From Pseudomonas fluorescens (GTDB taxonomy: Bacteria; Pseudomonadota; Gammaproteobacteria; Pseudomonadales; Pseudomonadaceae): 64,000 bases of DNA. A program made the translations under genes and the position numbers. The notes under the pieces were generated by a model, which did no database searches, was not told where the DNA came from, and saw only the letters and a program-made list of their open reading frames with translations. The stretch lies in contig NZ_CABVIR010000004.1 in the NCBI RefSeq assembly GCF_902498065.1, forward strand, positions 372,001-436,000, written 5' to 3'. Positions 8,886 through 18,640 of the stretch are shown here, piece by piece (the stretch's first letter is position 1; every line of letters begins with the position of its first letter).

Positions 8886-9542
8886 GTGGCGACTATGCAA
8901 GACACATTGAGAATCACCGAAGTTTTCTACTCGTTGCAGGGTGAAACGCGGACTGCCGGGCTGCCCACTGTTTTTGTGCGCCTGACCGGTTGCCCATTGC
9001 GTTGCCAATACTGCGACAGCGCCTATGCGTTCTCTGGCGGCACTGTCCGTACGCTCGACGATATCCTCGAGCAAGTCGCCGGTTTCCGCCCGCGTTATGT
9101 GTGTGTCACCGGCGGCGAGCCGCTGGCGCAACCTAATGCCATCCCATTGCTCAAGCAGTTGTGCGACACCGGTTACGAAGTGTCACTGGAAACCAGTGGT
9201 GCGCTTGATATCTCGGCGGTGGATCCGCGAGTCAGCCGCGTGGTCGACCTGAAAACCCCGGGTTCGAAGGAAGTGCATCGCAACCTCTACGAGAACATCG
9301 AGCTGCTCACACCCAATGACCAGGTGAAATTTGTCATCTGTTCGCGGGAAGACTACGACTGGGCCGTGTCGAAGCTGATTCAGTACGGTCTGGATCGCCG
9401 TGCCGGTGAAGTGTTGTTCTCACCCAGTCACCATGACCTGAATGCTCGGGATCTGGCTGACTGGGTGGTGGCGGACAACCTGCCCGTGCGTCTGCAGCTG
9501 CAACTGCATAAATATCTTTGGAATGATGAGCCGGGGCGCTGA
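8886..9542 (+). CDS. queE: 7-carboxy-7-deazaguanine synthase QueE
   Basis: 218 residues. QueE is a radical-SAM enzyme that converts 6-carboxytetrahydropterin to 7-carboxy-7-deazaguanine in queuosine synthesis. The GCPLRCQYCDSAY segment gives the CX3CX2C cluster motif; VTGGEPLAQ is the SAM-binding GGE motif. The open frame begins with GTG at 8886; the ATG at 8895 (MQDTLRITEVFYSLQGE) is an equally plausible start. queC follows 1 nt after the stop, so they form a small operon. Confidence 0.96.
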   Translation: MATMQDTLRITEVFYSLQGETRTAGLPTVFVRLTGCPLRCQYCDSAYAFSGGTVRTLDDILEQVAGFRPRYVCVTGGEPLAQPNAIPLLKQLCDTGYEVSLETSGALDISAVDPRVSRVVDLKTPGSKEVHRNLYENIELLTPNDQVKFVICSREDYDWAVSKLIQYGLDRRAGEVLFSPSHHDLNARDLADWVVADNLPVRLQLQLHKYLWNDEPGR

Positions 9543-9543
9543 T

Positions 9544-10236
9544 ATGACTGAACAACTGAATACTGCTGAAAAACGTGCGGTCATCTTGCTTTCCGGCGGC
9601 CTCGACTCGGCGACGGTCGTGGCCATGGCTCGCGCTGAAGGCTACCGCTGCTACACGATGAGCTTCGATTACGGTCAGCGGTCTCACGCCGAATTGCACG
9701 CCGCCGAACGTGTTGCCCGGGATTTGGGTGTGGTCGAGCACAAGGTCATCGGTCTGAACCTGAATGGTATCGGTGGTTCTGCACTGACCGACAGCAGCAT
9801 CGATGTGCCGGAAGAGGCCGGCGAAGGCATTCCGGTGACGTACGTGCCGGCTCGCAACACGGTGTTTCTGTCCCTCGCGCTAGGCTGGGCTGAGGTGCTC
9901 GGCGCTCGTGACATCTTCATCGGGGTGAACGCTGTCGACTATTCCGGCTATCCGGATTGCCGTCCCGAGTTCATCGAGTCCTTCGAGCGTATGGCCAATC
10001 TGGCGACCAAGGCCGGTGTCGAAGGCAACGGCTTCCGTATTCAGGCGCCCCTGCAAAACCTGAGCAAGGCGCAGATCGTCCAGGCGGGCGTGAAGCTGGG
10101 CGTCGATTACGGCCTGACCGTTTCCTGTTATCAGGCGGACGATAAAGGCTATGCGTGCGGTAAATGCGACAGCTGCCGACTGCGTGCGGAAGGCTTCGCA
10201 GCGGCCGGAATCAGCGACCCAACACCTTATTTCTGA
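9544..10236 (+). CDS. queC: 7-cyano-7-deazaguanine synthase QueC
   Basis: 230 residues from the ATG at 9544 (MTEQLNTAEKRAVILLSGGLDSAT); the open frame extends further upstream but that part overlaps queE and is not family-like. QueC uses ATP and ammonia to make preQ0. The PP-loop SGGLDSAT near residue 18 and the C-terminal zinc-binding cysteines (SCYQ, then YACGKCDSCRLR) are visible. The last codons overlap a 13-bp inverted repeat that extends into the tRNA-Lys promoter. Confidence 0.96.
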   Translation: MTEQLNTAEKRAVILLSGGLDSATVVAMARAEGYRCYTMSFDYGQRSHAELHAAERVARDLGVVEHKVIGLNLNGIGGSALTDSSIDVPEEAGEGIPVTYVPARNTVFLSLALGWAEVLGARDIFIGVNAVDYSGYPDCRPEFIESFERMANLATKAGVEGNGFRIQAPLQNLSKAQIVQAGVKLGVDYGLTVSCYQADDKGYACGKCDSCRLRAEGFAAAGISDPTPYF

Positions 10237-10257
10237 TTTATTTCAAATAAGGTGTTG
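10220..10257. other. 13-bp perfect inverted repeat across the queC stop
   Basis: CAACACCTTATTT (10220-10232) and AAATAAGGTGTTG (10245-10257) are exact reverse complements with a 12-nt loop containing the queC stop codon. The right arm overlaps the proposed -35 of the tRNA-Lys promoter. There is no T-run, so it is not a canonical terminator. Confidence 0.75.
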
Positions 10258-10282
10258 AATAACCTATAAAAATCAGTATTAT
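10255..10282 (+). promoter_or_regulatory. Promoter of tRNA-Lys
   Basis: TTGAAT (10255-10260) and TATTAT (10277-10282) are spaced 16 nt apart, and the GC-rich segment ACGCGCC follows the -10, as is usual for growth-controlled stable RNA promoters. The mature tRNA begins 18 nt downstream. Confidence 0.6.
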
Positions 10283-10299
10283 ACGCGCCACCACACAGC

Positions 10300-10375
10300 G
10301 GGTCGTTAGCTCAGTTGGTAGAGCAGTTGGCTTTTAACCAATTGGTCGTAGGTTCGAATCCCACACGACCCACCA
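10300..10375 (+). tRNA. tRNA-Lys (anticodon TTT)
   Basis: 76 nt with CCA encoded. The acceptor stem GGGTCGT pairs with ACGACCC; the D arm is TAGCTCAGTTGGTAGAGCA; the anticodon loop is CTTTTAA with anticodon TTT; the T arm contains GGTTCGAATCC. No other tRNA gene lies next to it. Confidence 0.98.
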
Positions 10376-10392
10376 TTTTTGTAGCAGTTTTA

Positions 10393-10438
10393 AAAGTCTG
10401 GAAGGCCCACGCAAGTGAGGATTTCCGGATTTTTTTTT
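10393..10438 (+). terminator. Probable terminator after tRNA-Lys
   Basis: AGTCTGGAA can pair imperfectly with TTCCGGATT, followed by eight T. It lies about 20 nt after the tRNA 3' end. The stem has a long loop and one mismatch, so support is moderate. The remainder of the gap to nadA (to 10649) holds no gene that I can support; a TATACT at 10607-10612 may be the nadA -10. Confidence 0.5.
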
Positions 10439-10649
10439 GCCCGCGATTTAAGGTCGACCCCGTTCGGGGCTGCACTGCGTGACACAGGTCAGAATCATCT
10501 TTTGCATCATCGGGATATTCTGTAGCCTTGCGCAGCTTCAACGCTGTCCATGCCTGATGAACACTCACTCTCCCGGCGGTACCCCTGAAGGGTCCAGAGC
10601 CAGGTGTATACTCGACTTTCGCGCGTAAGCGCTTGCAGGTCTTGCGAAC

Positions 10650-11708
10650 ATGACGCAGATTTCCGAACGCCTTCTGGTTCAAGCCCACCTCGACGCCAAG
10701 CAGCCCAAACCGCTGACAGTCGAGGAAGAGGCCTATTACCGTGCTGCCATCGCTGCCGAGCTCAAGGCTCAGGACGCGGTGCTGGTCGCTCACTTTTATT
10801 GTGATCCGGTCATTCAGGCGCTTGCCGAAGAGACCGGTGGCTGCGTCTCCGACTCGCTGGAGATGGCCCGCTTCGGCAATGCTCACCCGGCCAAGACCGT
10901 GGTGGTCGCCGGTGTGAAATTCATGGGCGAAACCGCCAAAATCCTCAATCCTGAAAAACGCGTGTTGATGCCGACTCTGGAAGCGACGTGCTCGCTGGAC
11001 CTGGGGTGCCCGGTAGACGAGTTTTCGGCGTTTTGCGATCAGCACCCGGAACGTACCGTGGTGGTGTATGCCAATACCTCGGCAGCGGTCAAGGCCCGGG
11101 CGGACTGGGTCGTGACTTCAAGCTGTGCGCTGGAAATCGTTGAAAGCCTGATGGATAACGGCGAAACGATCATCTGGGGCCCGGACAAGCACTTGGGCAC
11201 CTACATCCAGCGCCAGACCGGTGCCGACATGCTGCTATGGGACGGTGCCTGCATCGTTCACGAAGAGTTCAAGTCCAAGCAGCTCGAAGATATGAAAGCG
11301 TTGTACCCGGACGCGGCCATTCTGGTGCACCCTGAATCGCCGACCTCGGTGATCGAACTGGCGGACGCCGTCGGCTCCACCAGTCAATTGATCGCAGCGG
11401 CGCAGAGCCTGCCGAACAAGACGCTGATCGTGGCCACTGACCGTGGCATCTTCTACAAGATGCAGCAGTTGTGCCCGGACAAGGTCTTCATCGAGGCGCC
11501 AACGGCGGGTAACGGCGCGGCGTGCCGCAGTTGCGCACACTGCCCGTGGATGGCGATGAACACGCTTGAGCGGACGCTGAAGGCCTTGAAGGAGGGGACG
11601 AACGAGATCTTTGTTGATCCGGCGTTGATTCCTCAGGCGATCCGCCCGTTGAAGCGCATGCTCGACTTTACGCAAGCAGCGCGGATGAGGCTGGCCGGTA
11701 ACGCCTGA
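10650..11708 (+). CDS. nadA: Quinolinate synthase NadA
   Basis: 352 residues. NadA condenses iminoaspartate with dihydroxyacetone phosphate to quinolinate in de novo NAD synthesis, using a [4Fe-4S] cluster. Cluster cysteines are in EATCSLDLGCPVDEF, in VTSSCALEIVE, and in the C-terminal CRSCAHCPWM. Conserved VLVAHFYCDPVIQALAEETGG lies near residue 38. Length is usual for Pseudomonas NadA. A REP pair follows. Confidence 0.97.
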   Translation: MTQISERLLVQAHLDAKQPKPLTVEEEAYYRAAIAAELKAQDAVLVAHFYCDPVIQALAEETGGCVSDSLEMARFGNAHPAKTVVVAGVKFMGETAKILNPEKRVLMPTLEATCSLDLGCPVDEFSAFCDQHPERTVVVYANTSAAVKARADWVVTSSCALEIVESLMDNGETIIWGPDKHLGTYIQRQTGADMLLWDGACIVHEEFKSKQLEDMKALYPDAAILVHPESPTSVIELADAVGSTSQLIAAAQSLPNKTLIVATDRGIFYKMQQLCPDKVFIEAPTAGNGAACRSCAHCPWMAMNTLERTLKALKEGTNEIFVDPALIPQAIRPLKRMLDFTQAARMRLAGNA

Positions 11709-11732
11709 GATTGTTCAGTCAATTTGCAAAAA

Positions 11733-11823
11733 CTGTGGGAGCGAGCTTGCTCTCGATAGCGGTCTGTCAGTCATATCAATGTTGACCGATGCGCCGCTAT
11801 CGCGAGCAAGCTCGCTCCCACAG
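11733..11823. repeat. REP inverted pair after nadA
   Basis: CTGTGGGAGCGAGCTTGCTC and its inverted partner ending CTCGCTCCCACAG enclose about 40 nt; the outer flanks TAGCGG/CCGCTA also pair. The left copy reads CTCTCGA where the right copy predicts CTCGCGA, a single decayed position. Confidence 0.92.
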
Positions 11824-11842
11824 TGGTTTTCGTATGGCTGGA

Positions 11843-12331
11843 TTACTTGGTCTTCTTCGGAATTCGAACCAATTGCGTGTTCGAGTACATGTCATGCCAG
11901 CTGCGTTTCTGTTTATCGAACAGTGACCAAAAGAACCCAAGGCCAACGCACAACAGCGACGCAATCGACACGACAAAGCGCAGCAGCGCCTGCCACAGGC
12001 TGATGGATGATCCATCGGCATTCTGCACACGAATGCCCCACACCTGCATGCCCAGAGTCTGGCCGGACCAGGTCCAGAATTTGGCGAAGAAGCCGAACAG
12101 CACGAACAACAACACAGTCGACAGCAACGGGTCACCGTCCAGCGCGCCTGCTTCGGTCAGGGTGCGCATTTTGTCTTCGCCGATGATTGCCATCTGAATC
12201 ATCTTGTAGAGGCCGCTGGTGACGATCAGCAGCGCAGTGCATAACAGGAAGTCATAGAACATCGCTGCCAGGCGACGGCCCAGGGTCGCGGCGGGAAAGT
12301 CGCCCTGAGGGTTGAGCAAGTGTTTCGACAT
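11843..12331 (-). CDS. RDD family membrane protein
   Basis: 162 residues when started at the ATG at 12331 (MSKHLLNPQGDFPAATLGRRLAAMFYDFLLC); an alternative ATG lies ten codons upstream at 12361. The RDD pattern (R-D-D family) begins with LGRRLAAMFYDFLL, and hydrophobic segments are visible at about residues 22-42, 66-86 and 110-135. The second block WSGQTLGMQVWGIRV is typical. Function is unknown; the family is often linked to ion or osmolyte transport. It lies downstream of the cold-shock gene, separated by a terminator. Confidence 0.85.
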   Translation of the reverse strand: MSKHLLNPQGDFPAATLGRRLAAMFYDFLLCTALLIVTSGLYKMIQMAIIGEDKMRTLTEAGALDGDPLLSTVLLFVLFGFFAKFWTWSGQTLGMQVWGIRVQNADGSSISLWQALLRFVVSIASLLCVGLGFFWSLFDKQKRSWHDMYSNTQLVRIPKKTK

Positions 12332-12380
12332 GGCAGGGCTCTCGACGAAAAAAGAAGCCATTTTACGGATTTACGCGCAC

Positions 12381-12415
12381 AAAAAAGCCCCTGATGTCAG
12401 CATCAGGGGCTTTTT
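12381..12415 (-). terminator. Terminator of the cold-shock gene
   Basis: GCCCCTGATG (12387-12396) pairs with CATCAGGGGC (12401-12410); A6 on the left gives a U-run on the minus strand 12 nt beyond the csp stop. T5 on the right would also allow plus-strand termination. Confidence 0.93.
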
Positions 12416-12427
12416 CGTAACAGAAGG

Positions 12428-12640
12428 TTAGGCTTCTGCTTGTACTTCGTCAGCCTGCATGCCTTTCTGGCCTTGCACGGCGATGAAGGTCACTTTCTGG
12501 CCTTCTTTCAGGCTCTTGAAGCCGTTGCCCTGAATAGCGCGGAAATGCACGAACAGATCCGGACCGCTTTCTGGAGTGATAAAACCAAAACCTTTCTCGT
12601 CGTTAAACCACTTGACGGTACCGCTCTGACGTTGGGACAT
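12428..12640 (-). CDS. Cold-shock protein of the CspA family
   Basis: 70 residues, a single cold-shock domain. RNP1 (KGFGFI) and RNP2 (LFVHF) are intact in [30 protein letters not shown]. These proteins bind single-stranded RNA/DNA and melt mRNA structure. The [22 protein letters not shown] start resembles the CapA/CapB proteins of cold-adapted pseudomonads. A long non-coding stretch (12641-13031) precedes it, compatible with the long 5' leader of csp genes. Confidence 0.95.
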
Positions 12641-12824
12641 TTCTTATTTCCTTTGACGCAAAAATTAATGACAGTCTCTTTCTCATGAAAGAGTACTGGG
12701 GCTGGTTGCAGGAGAGTAAGAAGACGTCGAACGGGATGTAGCTAACTTGTAGGCTACTGCCCAGGTCACGATTCCAAGCGACCCATGCAAACACAGTGAA
12801 CAAACTCTACGCCAACTACGGGAG

Positions 12825-12855
12825 GAAAAACAAGCCCCGCGAAAGGGCTGGTTTT
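12825..12855 (-). terminator. Possible terminator reading away from gcvT
   Basis: On the minus strand AGCCC-TTTCGCG-GGGCT is followed by TGTTTTT. It lies about 180 nt past the gcvT stop and about 190 nt before the cold-shock start. It could end the gcv operon or act in the csp leader. The rest of 12641-13031 holds no gene I can support. Confidence 0.55.
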
Positions 12856-12970
12856 GCTCAGGTTGGCCGCAGTAGTACGTGTACTAGCGTTGGCTTATTC
12901 GATAGGGGTGTTCAATTGTTTTCGAACGTTATAAGGCAAGTTCATAATCGAAACGCTGCACTGTTTTATG

Positions 12971-13010
12971 GCGGTTGCGTTACACATTAGTGCACTGTTA
13001 ACGCAACCGC
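12971..13010. other. 12-bp perfect inverted repeat between gcvT and the cold-shock gene
   Basis: GCGGTTGCGTTA (12971-12982) and TAACGCAACCGC (12999-13010) are exact reverse complements; the 16-nt loop contains the palindrome AGTGCACT. No T-run follows on either strand. It lies 21 nt past the gcvT stop. Confidence 0.8.
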
Positions 13011-13031
13011 GTTACTTATAGAAACAGTCAA

Positions 13032-14156
13032 TCAACCACGATAGTAGCGTTGTGGAACGAATGGCATTTTGCTTACAAGCAATGGCACCTTTTTCCCACG
13101 AACGATTGCGAACACAGGTGTGTCAATGGCGATATATGCGCTGTCGAGGTAACCCATGGCCAAAGGACCGCCCAGGGTCGGACCGAAACCGCCGCTGCAC
13201 ACGGTGCCGATGATGTCGCCCGCTTCATTGACGATTTCTGCACCTTCGCGTACCGGCGTACGTTCCTGCGGCAACAGGCCCACGCGCTTGCGGCTGACAC
13301 CGGCTTGTTGCTGGGCGAACACGGTTTCAGCGCCAGGGAAGCCGCCAGCCCGCGCGCCATCGGCGCGACGTGGCTTGGAGATGGCCCACAACAAGCTGGC
13401 TTCGATTGGGCTGGTCTCGGTGTTCATGTCGTGGCCGTAGAGGCACAAGCCGGCTTCCAGACGCAGGGAGTCGCGTGCGCCCAGGCCGATGGCTGCCACT
13501 TCCGGTTCGGCCAGCAGGGCACGAGCCAGGGCTTCGGCGTTGGCGGCCGGCACGGAGATTTCGAAACCGTCTTCACCGGTGTAGCCGGAGCGGCTGACAA
13601 AGCAGTCCACACCCAGCAGTTTCACGCGGGCGAACTGCATGAAGGTCATCTTCGCCACTTCCGGTGCCAGGCGTGCGAGCACGGTGACGGCGGCCGGGCC
13701 CTGCAATGCCAACAGCGCACGTTCTTCGAACAGCGGCTCGATAGTGCACTGATCGCCGATGTGCTGACGCAGGTGCGCCAGGTCCTGATCCTTGCAAGCG
13801 GCGTTGACCACCAGGAACAGTTCGTCGTTACCCAGGTTGGCAACCATCAGATCGTCAAGAATGCCGCCGGACTCATTGGTGAACATCGCATAGCGCTGCA
13901 TGCCCACTGGCAGGTCGATGATGTCCACCGGCACCAGGGTTTCCAGGGCCTTGGCGGCATTGGCGCCGGTCAGGCGGATCTGGCCCATGTGCGAAACATC
14001 GAACAACCCGGCCTGATCACGGGTGTGCTGGTGTTCCTTCATGACGCCCAGCGGGTACTGCACCGGCATGTCATAGCCGGCGAACGGCACCATGCGGGCG
14101 CCGAGTTCGATGTGCAGTGCGTGCAACGGGGTTTTCAACAGTTGTTCGGTGGACAT
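13032..14156 (-). CDS. gcvT: Aminomethyltransferase, glycine cleavage T-protein
   Basis: 374 residues from the ATG at 14156 (MSTEQLLKTPLHALHIELGARMVPFAGYDMPVQYPLGVMKEH). The frame stays open into sdaA, but that extension is unlike the family. GcvT transfers the methylene group of the lipoyl-bound intermediate to tetrahydrofolate. Visible family motifs: FDVSHMGQI, ERALLALQGP, SRSGYTGEDGFEI, GARDSLRLEAGLCLYGHDM. It is the last gene of gcvH-gcvP-sdaA-gcvT. Confidence 0.96.
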   Translation of the reverse strand: MSTEQLLKTPLHALHIELGARMVPFAGYDMPVQYPLGVMKEHQHTRDQAGLFDVSHMGQIRLTGANAAKALETLVPVDIIDLPVGMQRYAMFTNESGGILDDLMVANLGNDELFLVVNAACKDQDLAHLRQHIGDQCTIEPLFEERALLALQGPAAVTVLARLAPEVAKMTFMQFARVKLLGVDCFVSRSGYTGEDGFEISVPAANAEALARALLAEPEVAAIGLGARDSLRLEAGLCLYGHDMNTETSPIEASLLWAISKPRRADGARAGGFPGAETVFAQQQAGVSRKRVGLLPQERTPVREGAEIVNEAGDIIGTVCSGGFGPTLGGPLAMGYLDSAYIAIDTPVFAIVRGKKVPLLVSKMPFVPQRYYRG

Positions 14157-14197
14157 ATCCAGCTCCTGAAAAAGTGTGCAGATGCAGTGAGCGCGCA

Positions 14198-15574
<1,377 letters not shown>

Positions 15575-15630
15575 GGTTGTTCTCCGGTTTCTTGTTATAG
15601 GAATTCACGGAATTTCAGGCTAGGCACGAT

Positions 15631-15724
15631 TCTGTGGGAGCTGGCCTGCCAGCGATGACGGAGTGTCAGACAGCGGAAATGTCGACTGACCCACCGCTAT
15701 CGCTGGCAGGCCAGCTCCCACAGA
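15631..15724. repeat. REP inverted pair between gcvP and sdaA
   Basis: TCTGTGGGAGCTGGCCTGCC and the inverted copy ending CCAGCTCCCACAGA, with pairing flanks (AGCGAT/ATCGCT). It lies inside what is expected to be one transcription unit. Confidence 0.92.
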
Positions 15725-15776
15725 GTCTTGCAGTGTTCTCGAAGGTGGGGGCGAGCGAACCCGCCCCCTAATTCGT

Positions 15777-18629
15777 TTAAGCGTAGCTTTCGATCGACGG
15801 GCAGGCGCATACCAGGTTGCGATCGCCGAAGACGTTGTCGACGCGACCGACCGGCGGCCAGTATTTGCCTTCGATCAACGAGGCAACCGGGTACACCGCT
15901 TGCTCACGGCTGTACGGATGGGACCACTCGCCGACCAGTTCCGCAGCGGTGTGCGGGGCGTTTTTCAGCGGGTTGTCGTCCTTGTCCAGCGTGCCGTTTT
16001 CCACTGCGCGGATTTCTTCGCGGATGCGGATCATGGCGTCGCAGAAGCGGTCCAGTTCTTCCTTGGATTCGCTTTCGGTCGGCTCGATCATCAGTGTGCC
16101 AGCGACCGGGAACGACATGGTCGGGGCGTGGAAACCGAAGTCGATCAGGCGCTTGGCGACGTCATCGACGCTGATGCCGCTGCTGTCTTTCAACGGACGC
16201 AGATCGAGGATGCATTCGTGCGCGACCAAACCGTTGCTACCGGTGTACAGCACGGGATAGTGCTCTTCGAGGCGACGGGAAATGTAGTTGGCATTGAGGA
16301 TCGCCAATTGCGAAGCGCGCTTGAGACCCGCGCCGCCCATCATCCGGATGTACATCCAGGTGATCGGCAGAATGCTCGCGCTGCCGAACGGTGCCGCGCA
16401 GACCGCGCCTTCCTTGCGCTCCATCTGGGCGTGGCCCGGCAGGAACGGCGTCAGGTGCGACTTGACGCCAATCGGGCCGACGCCCGGGCCGCCACCGCCG
16501 TGGGGGATGCAGAAGGTTTTGTGCAGGTTCAGGTGCGACACGTCGCCGCCGAACTTGCCCGGTGCGCAGAGGCCGACCATCGCGTTCATGTTGGCGCCGT
16601 CGATGTACACCTGGCCGCCGTTGTCATGAATGATGCCGCAGATTTCGCGGATGCCTTCTTCGAACACGCCGTGGGTCGACGGGTAAGTGATCATCAGCGC
16701 AGCGAGGTGTTCGCGGTGCTCAATGGCCTTGGCGCGCAGGTCTTCGATGTCGACGTTGCCGCGGGCATCGCAAGCTGTCACAACCACGCGCATGCCAGCC
16801 ATGTTGGCGGTGGCCGGGTTGGTGCCGTGGGCGGACGACGGGATCAGGCAGATGTCGCGACGGTCTTCGCCACGGCTCTGGTGATAGGCACGAATCGCCA
16901 ACAGACCGGCGTACTCACCTTGCGAACCGGCGTTTGGTTGCAGGGAGATCGAGTCGTAACCGGTGGCGGCGCAGAGCATCGCTTCCAGTTCATCGGTCAG
17001 TTGCTGGTAACCGGCGCTTTGTTCGGCCGGGGCGAACGGGTGCAGGGCACCGAATTCAGCCCAGGTCACCGGGATCATTTCGCTGGCGGCGTTGAGTTTC
17101 ATGGTGCATGAACCCAGCGGGATCATGGTGCGATCCAGGGCCAGGTCCTTGTCGGCGAGCTTGCGCAGGTAGCGCATCAGCTCGGTTTCCGAGTGATAAC
17201 GGTTGAACACCGGGTGGCTGAGGATTGGCGATTGGCGAACCAGAGCGGCCGGGATGGTGCTGACCACAGAGGCGGCGAGGGCGGCGAAGTCCGGCAGCGC
17301 TTTGCCGTCGGCGAACAAGGCCCACAGCGATTCGACGTCCGCTTGCGACGTGGTTTCGTCGAGGGACAGGCCCAGACGTTCGCCATCGACTACACGCAGG
17401 TTGATCTGCTGCGCATGTGCCTTGTCGTGCAGTTTGGCGGTGTTGGCGCCGGTGTTCAGGGTCAGGGTGTCGAAGAAGCTGGCTTGCTCGACGGTCAGGC
17501 CCAGTGCGCTCAAGCCTTTGGCGAGGATCGCGGTCAGGTGATGAATGCGGTTGGCAATCTGCGTCAGGCCTTTCGGGCCGTGGTAGACGGCGTACATGCT
17601 GGCGATGTTGGCCAGCAGGACTTGGGCAGTACAGATGTTCGACGTGGCTTTCTCACGGCGGATATGTTGCTCGCGGGTCTGCATCGCCAGGCGCAGGGCC
17701 GGCTTGCCGAAACGGTCCACAGAGACACCGACCAGACGGCCCGGCATGTCGCGCTTGAATGCATCTTTGGTCGAGAAGTACGCCGCGTGCGGGCCACCGA
17801 AGCCCAGCGGCACGCCAAAGCGTTGGGCGCTGCCGATGGCCACGTCGGCGCCGAATTCGCCTGGCGGGGTCAGCACGGTCAGGGCCAGCAGGTCAGCAGC
17901 CACCGCAACCAGAGCGTTGGCGGCGTGGAAGCGTTCGGTCAGTGCGCGGTAGTCGAACAGGTCACCGTTGCTCGCCGGGTATTGCAGCAGGGCGCCGAAG
18001 AACGGCGTCACGTCAGTCAGTTCAAGCTCGTCGCCGACCACGACGTCGATGCCCAACGGCTCGGCACGGGTGCGCAGCACGTCGAGGGTTTGCGGGTGGC
18101 AATGAACCGACGCGAAGAACGCGTGGCTGCCTTTGTTCTTGCTCAGGCGTTTGCAGAAGGTCATGGCTTCGGCAGCGGCGGTGGCTTCATCCAGCAGCGA
18201 GGCGTTGGCGATCGGCAGGCCGGTCAGGTCGCTGATCAGGGTCTGGAAGTTCAGCAGCGCCTCGAGACGACCCTGGGAAATTTCTGGCTGGTACGGGGTG
18301 TACGCGGTGTACCAGGCCGGGTTTTCCAGCAGGTTGCGCAGGATCGGCGACGGCGTGTGCGTGCCGTAGTAGCCCTGGCCGATGTAAGTCTTGAACAGTT
18401 GGTTCTTGGCGGCGATGCCTTTGATCAACGCCAGGGCGTCGGCTTCGCTCAGGCCGTCGTCCATGCCGAGGACGCTGGTGCCTTTGATGCTTTCCGGAAT
18501 GACGCTGGCGCTCAGGGCTTCCAGCGAATCGAAACCGAGGCTGTTGAGCATGGCTTGCTCATCGCCGGAACGCGGGCCGATGTGGCGCGCGATGAATTCG
18601 TTGGCGGTCGTAAGGTTTACTTGAGTCAT
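15777..18629 (-). CDS. gcvP: Glycine dehydrogenase (decarboxylating), P-protein
   Basis: 950 residues, the full-length homodimeric form with fused N- and C-terminal halves. The PLP lysine is in SHLNLHKTFCIPHGGGGPGVGPIG near residue 700. The N-terminal IARHIGPRSGDEQAMLNSLGF is typical. GcvP decarboxylates glycine and passes the aminomethyl group to the lipoyl arm of GcvH. gcvH ends 11 nt upstream of its start. Confidence 0.97.
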   Translation of the reverse strand: MTQVNLTTANEFIARHIGPRSGDEQAMLNSLGFDSLEALSASVIPESIKGTSVLGMDDGLSEADALALIKGIAAKNQLFKTYIGQGYYGTHTPSPILRNLLENPAWYTAYTPYQPEISQGRLEALLNFQTLISDLTGLPIANASLLDEATAAAEAMTFCKRLSKNKGSHAFFASVHCHPQTLDVLRTRAEPLGIDVVVGDELELTDVTPFFGALLQYPASNGDLFDYRALTERFHAANALVAVAADLLALTVLTPPGEFGADVAIGSAQRFGVPLGFGGPHAAYFSTKDAFKRDMPGRLVGVSVDRFGKPALRLAMQTREQHIRREKATSNICTAQVLLANIASMYAVYHGPKGLTQIANRIHHLTAILAKGLSALGLTVEQASFFDTLTLNTGANTAKLHDKAHAQQINLRVVDGERLGLSLDETTSQADVESLWALFADGKALPDFAALAASVVSTIPAALVRQSPILSHPVFNRYHSETELMRYLRKLADKDLALDRTMIPLGSCTMKLNAASEMIPVTWAEFGALHPFAPAEQSAGYQQLTDELEAMLCAATGYDSISLQPNAGSQGEYAGLLAIRAYHQSRGEDRRDICLIPSSAHGTNPATANMAGMRVVVTACDARGNVDIEDLRAKAIEHREHLAALMITYPSTHGVFEEGIREICGIIHDNGGQVYIDGANMNAMVGLCAPGKFGGDVSHLNLHKTFCIPHGGGGPGVGPIGVKSHLTPFLPGHAQMERKEGAVCAAPFGSASILPITWMYIRMMGGAGLKRASQLAILNANYISRRLEEHYPVLYTGSNGLVAHECILDLRPLKDSSGISVDDVAKRLIDFGFHAPTMSFPVAGTLMIEPTESESKEELDRFCDAMIRIREEIRAVENGTLDKDDNPLKNAPHTAAELVGEWSHPYSREQAVYPVASLIEGKYWPPVGRVDNVFGDRNLVCACPSIESYA

Positions 18630-18640
18630 GTCAGCGCTCC

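Noticed and set aside
10311..11045. 244-residue minus-strand frame across tRNA-Lys and nadA
   Set aside because: It runs through a tRNA gene and antisense to nadA; the peptide end (VGRVGFEPTTNWLKANCSTN) is the known spurious translation of a tRNA gene.
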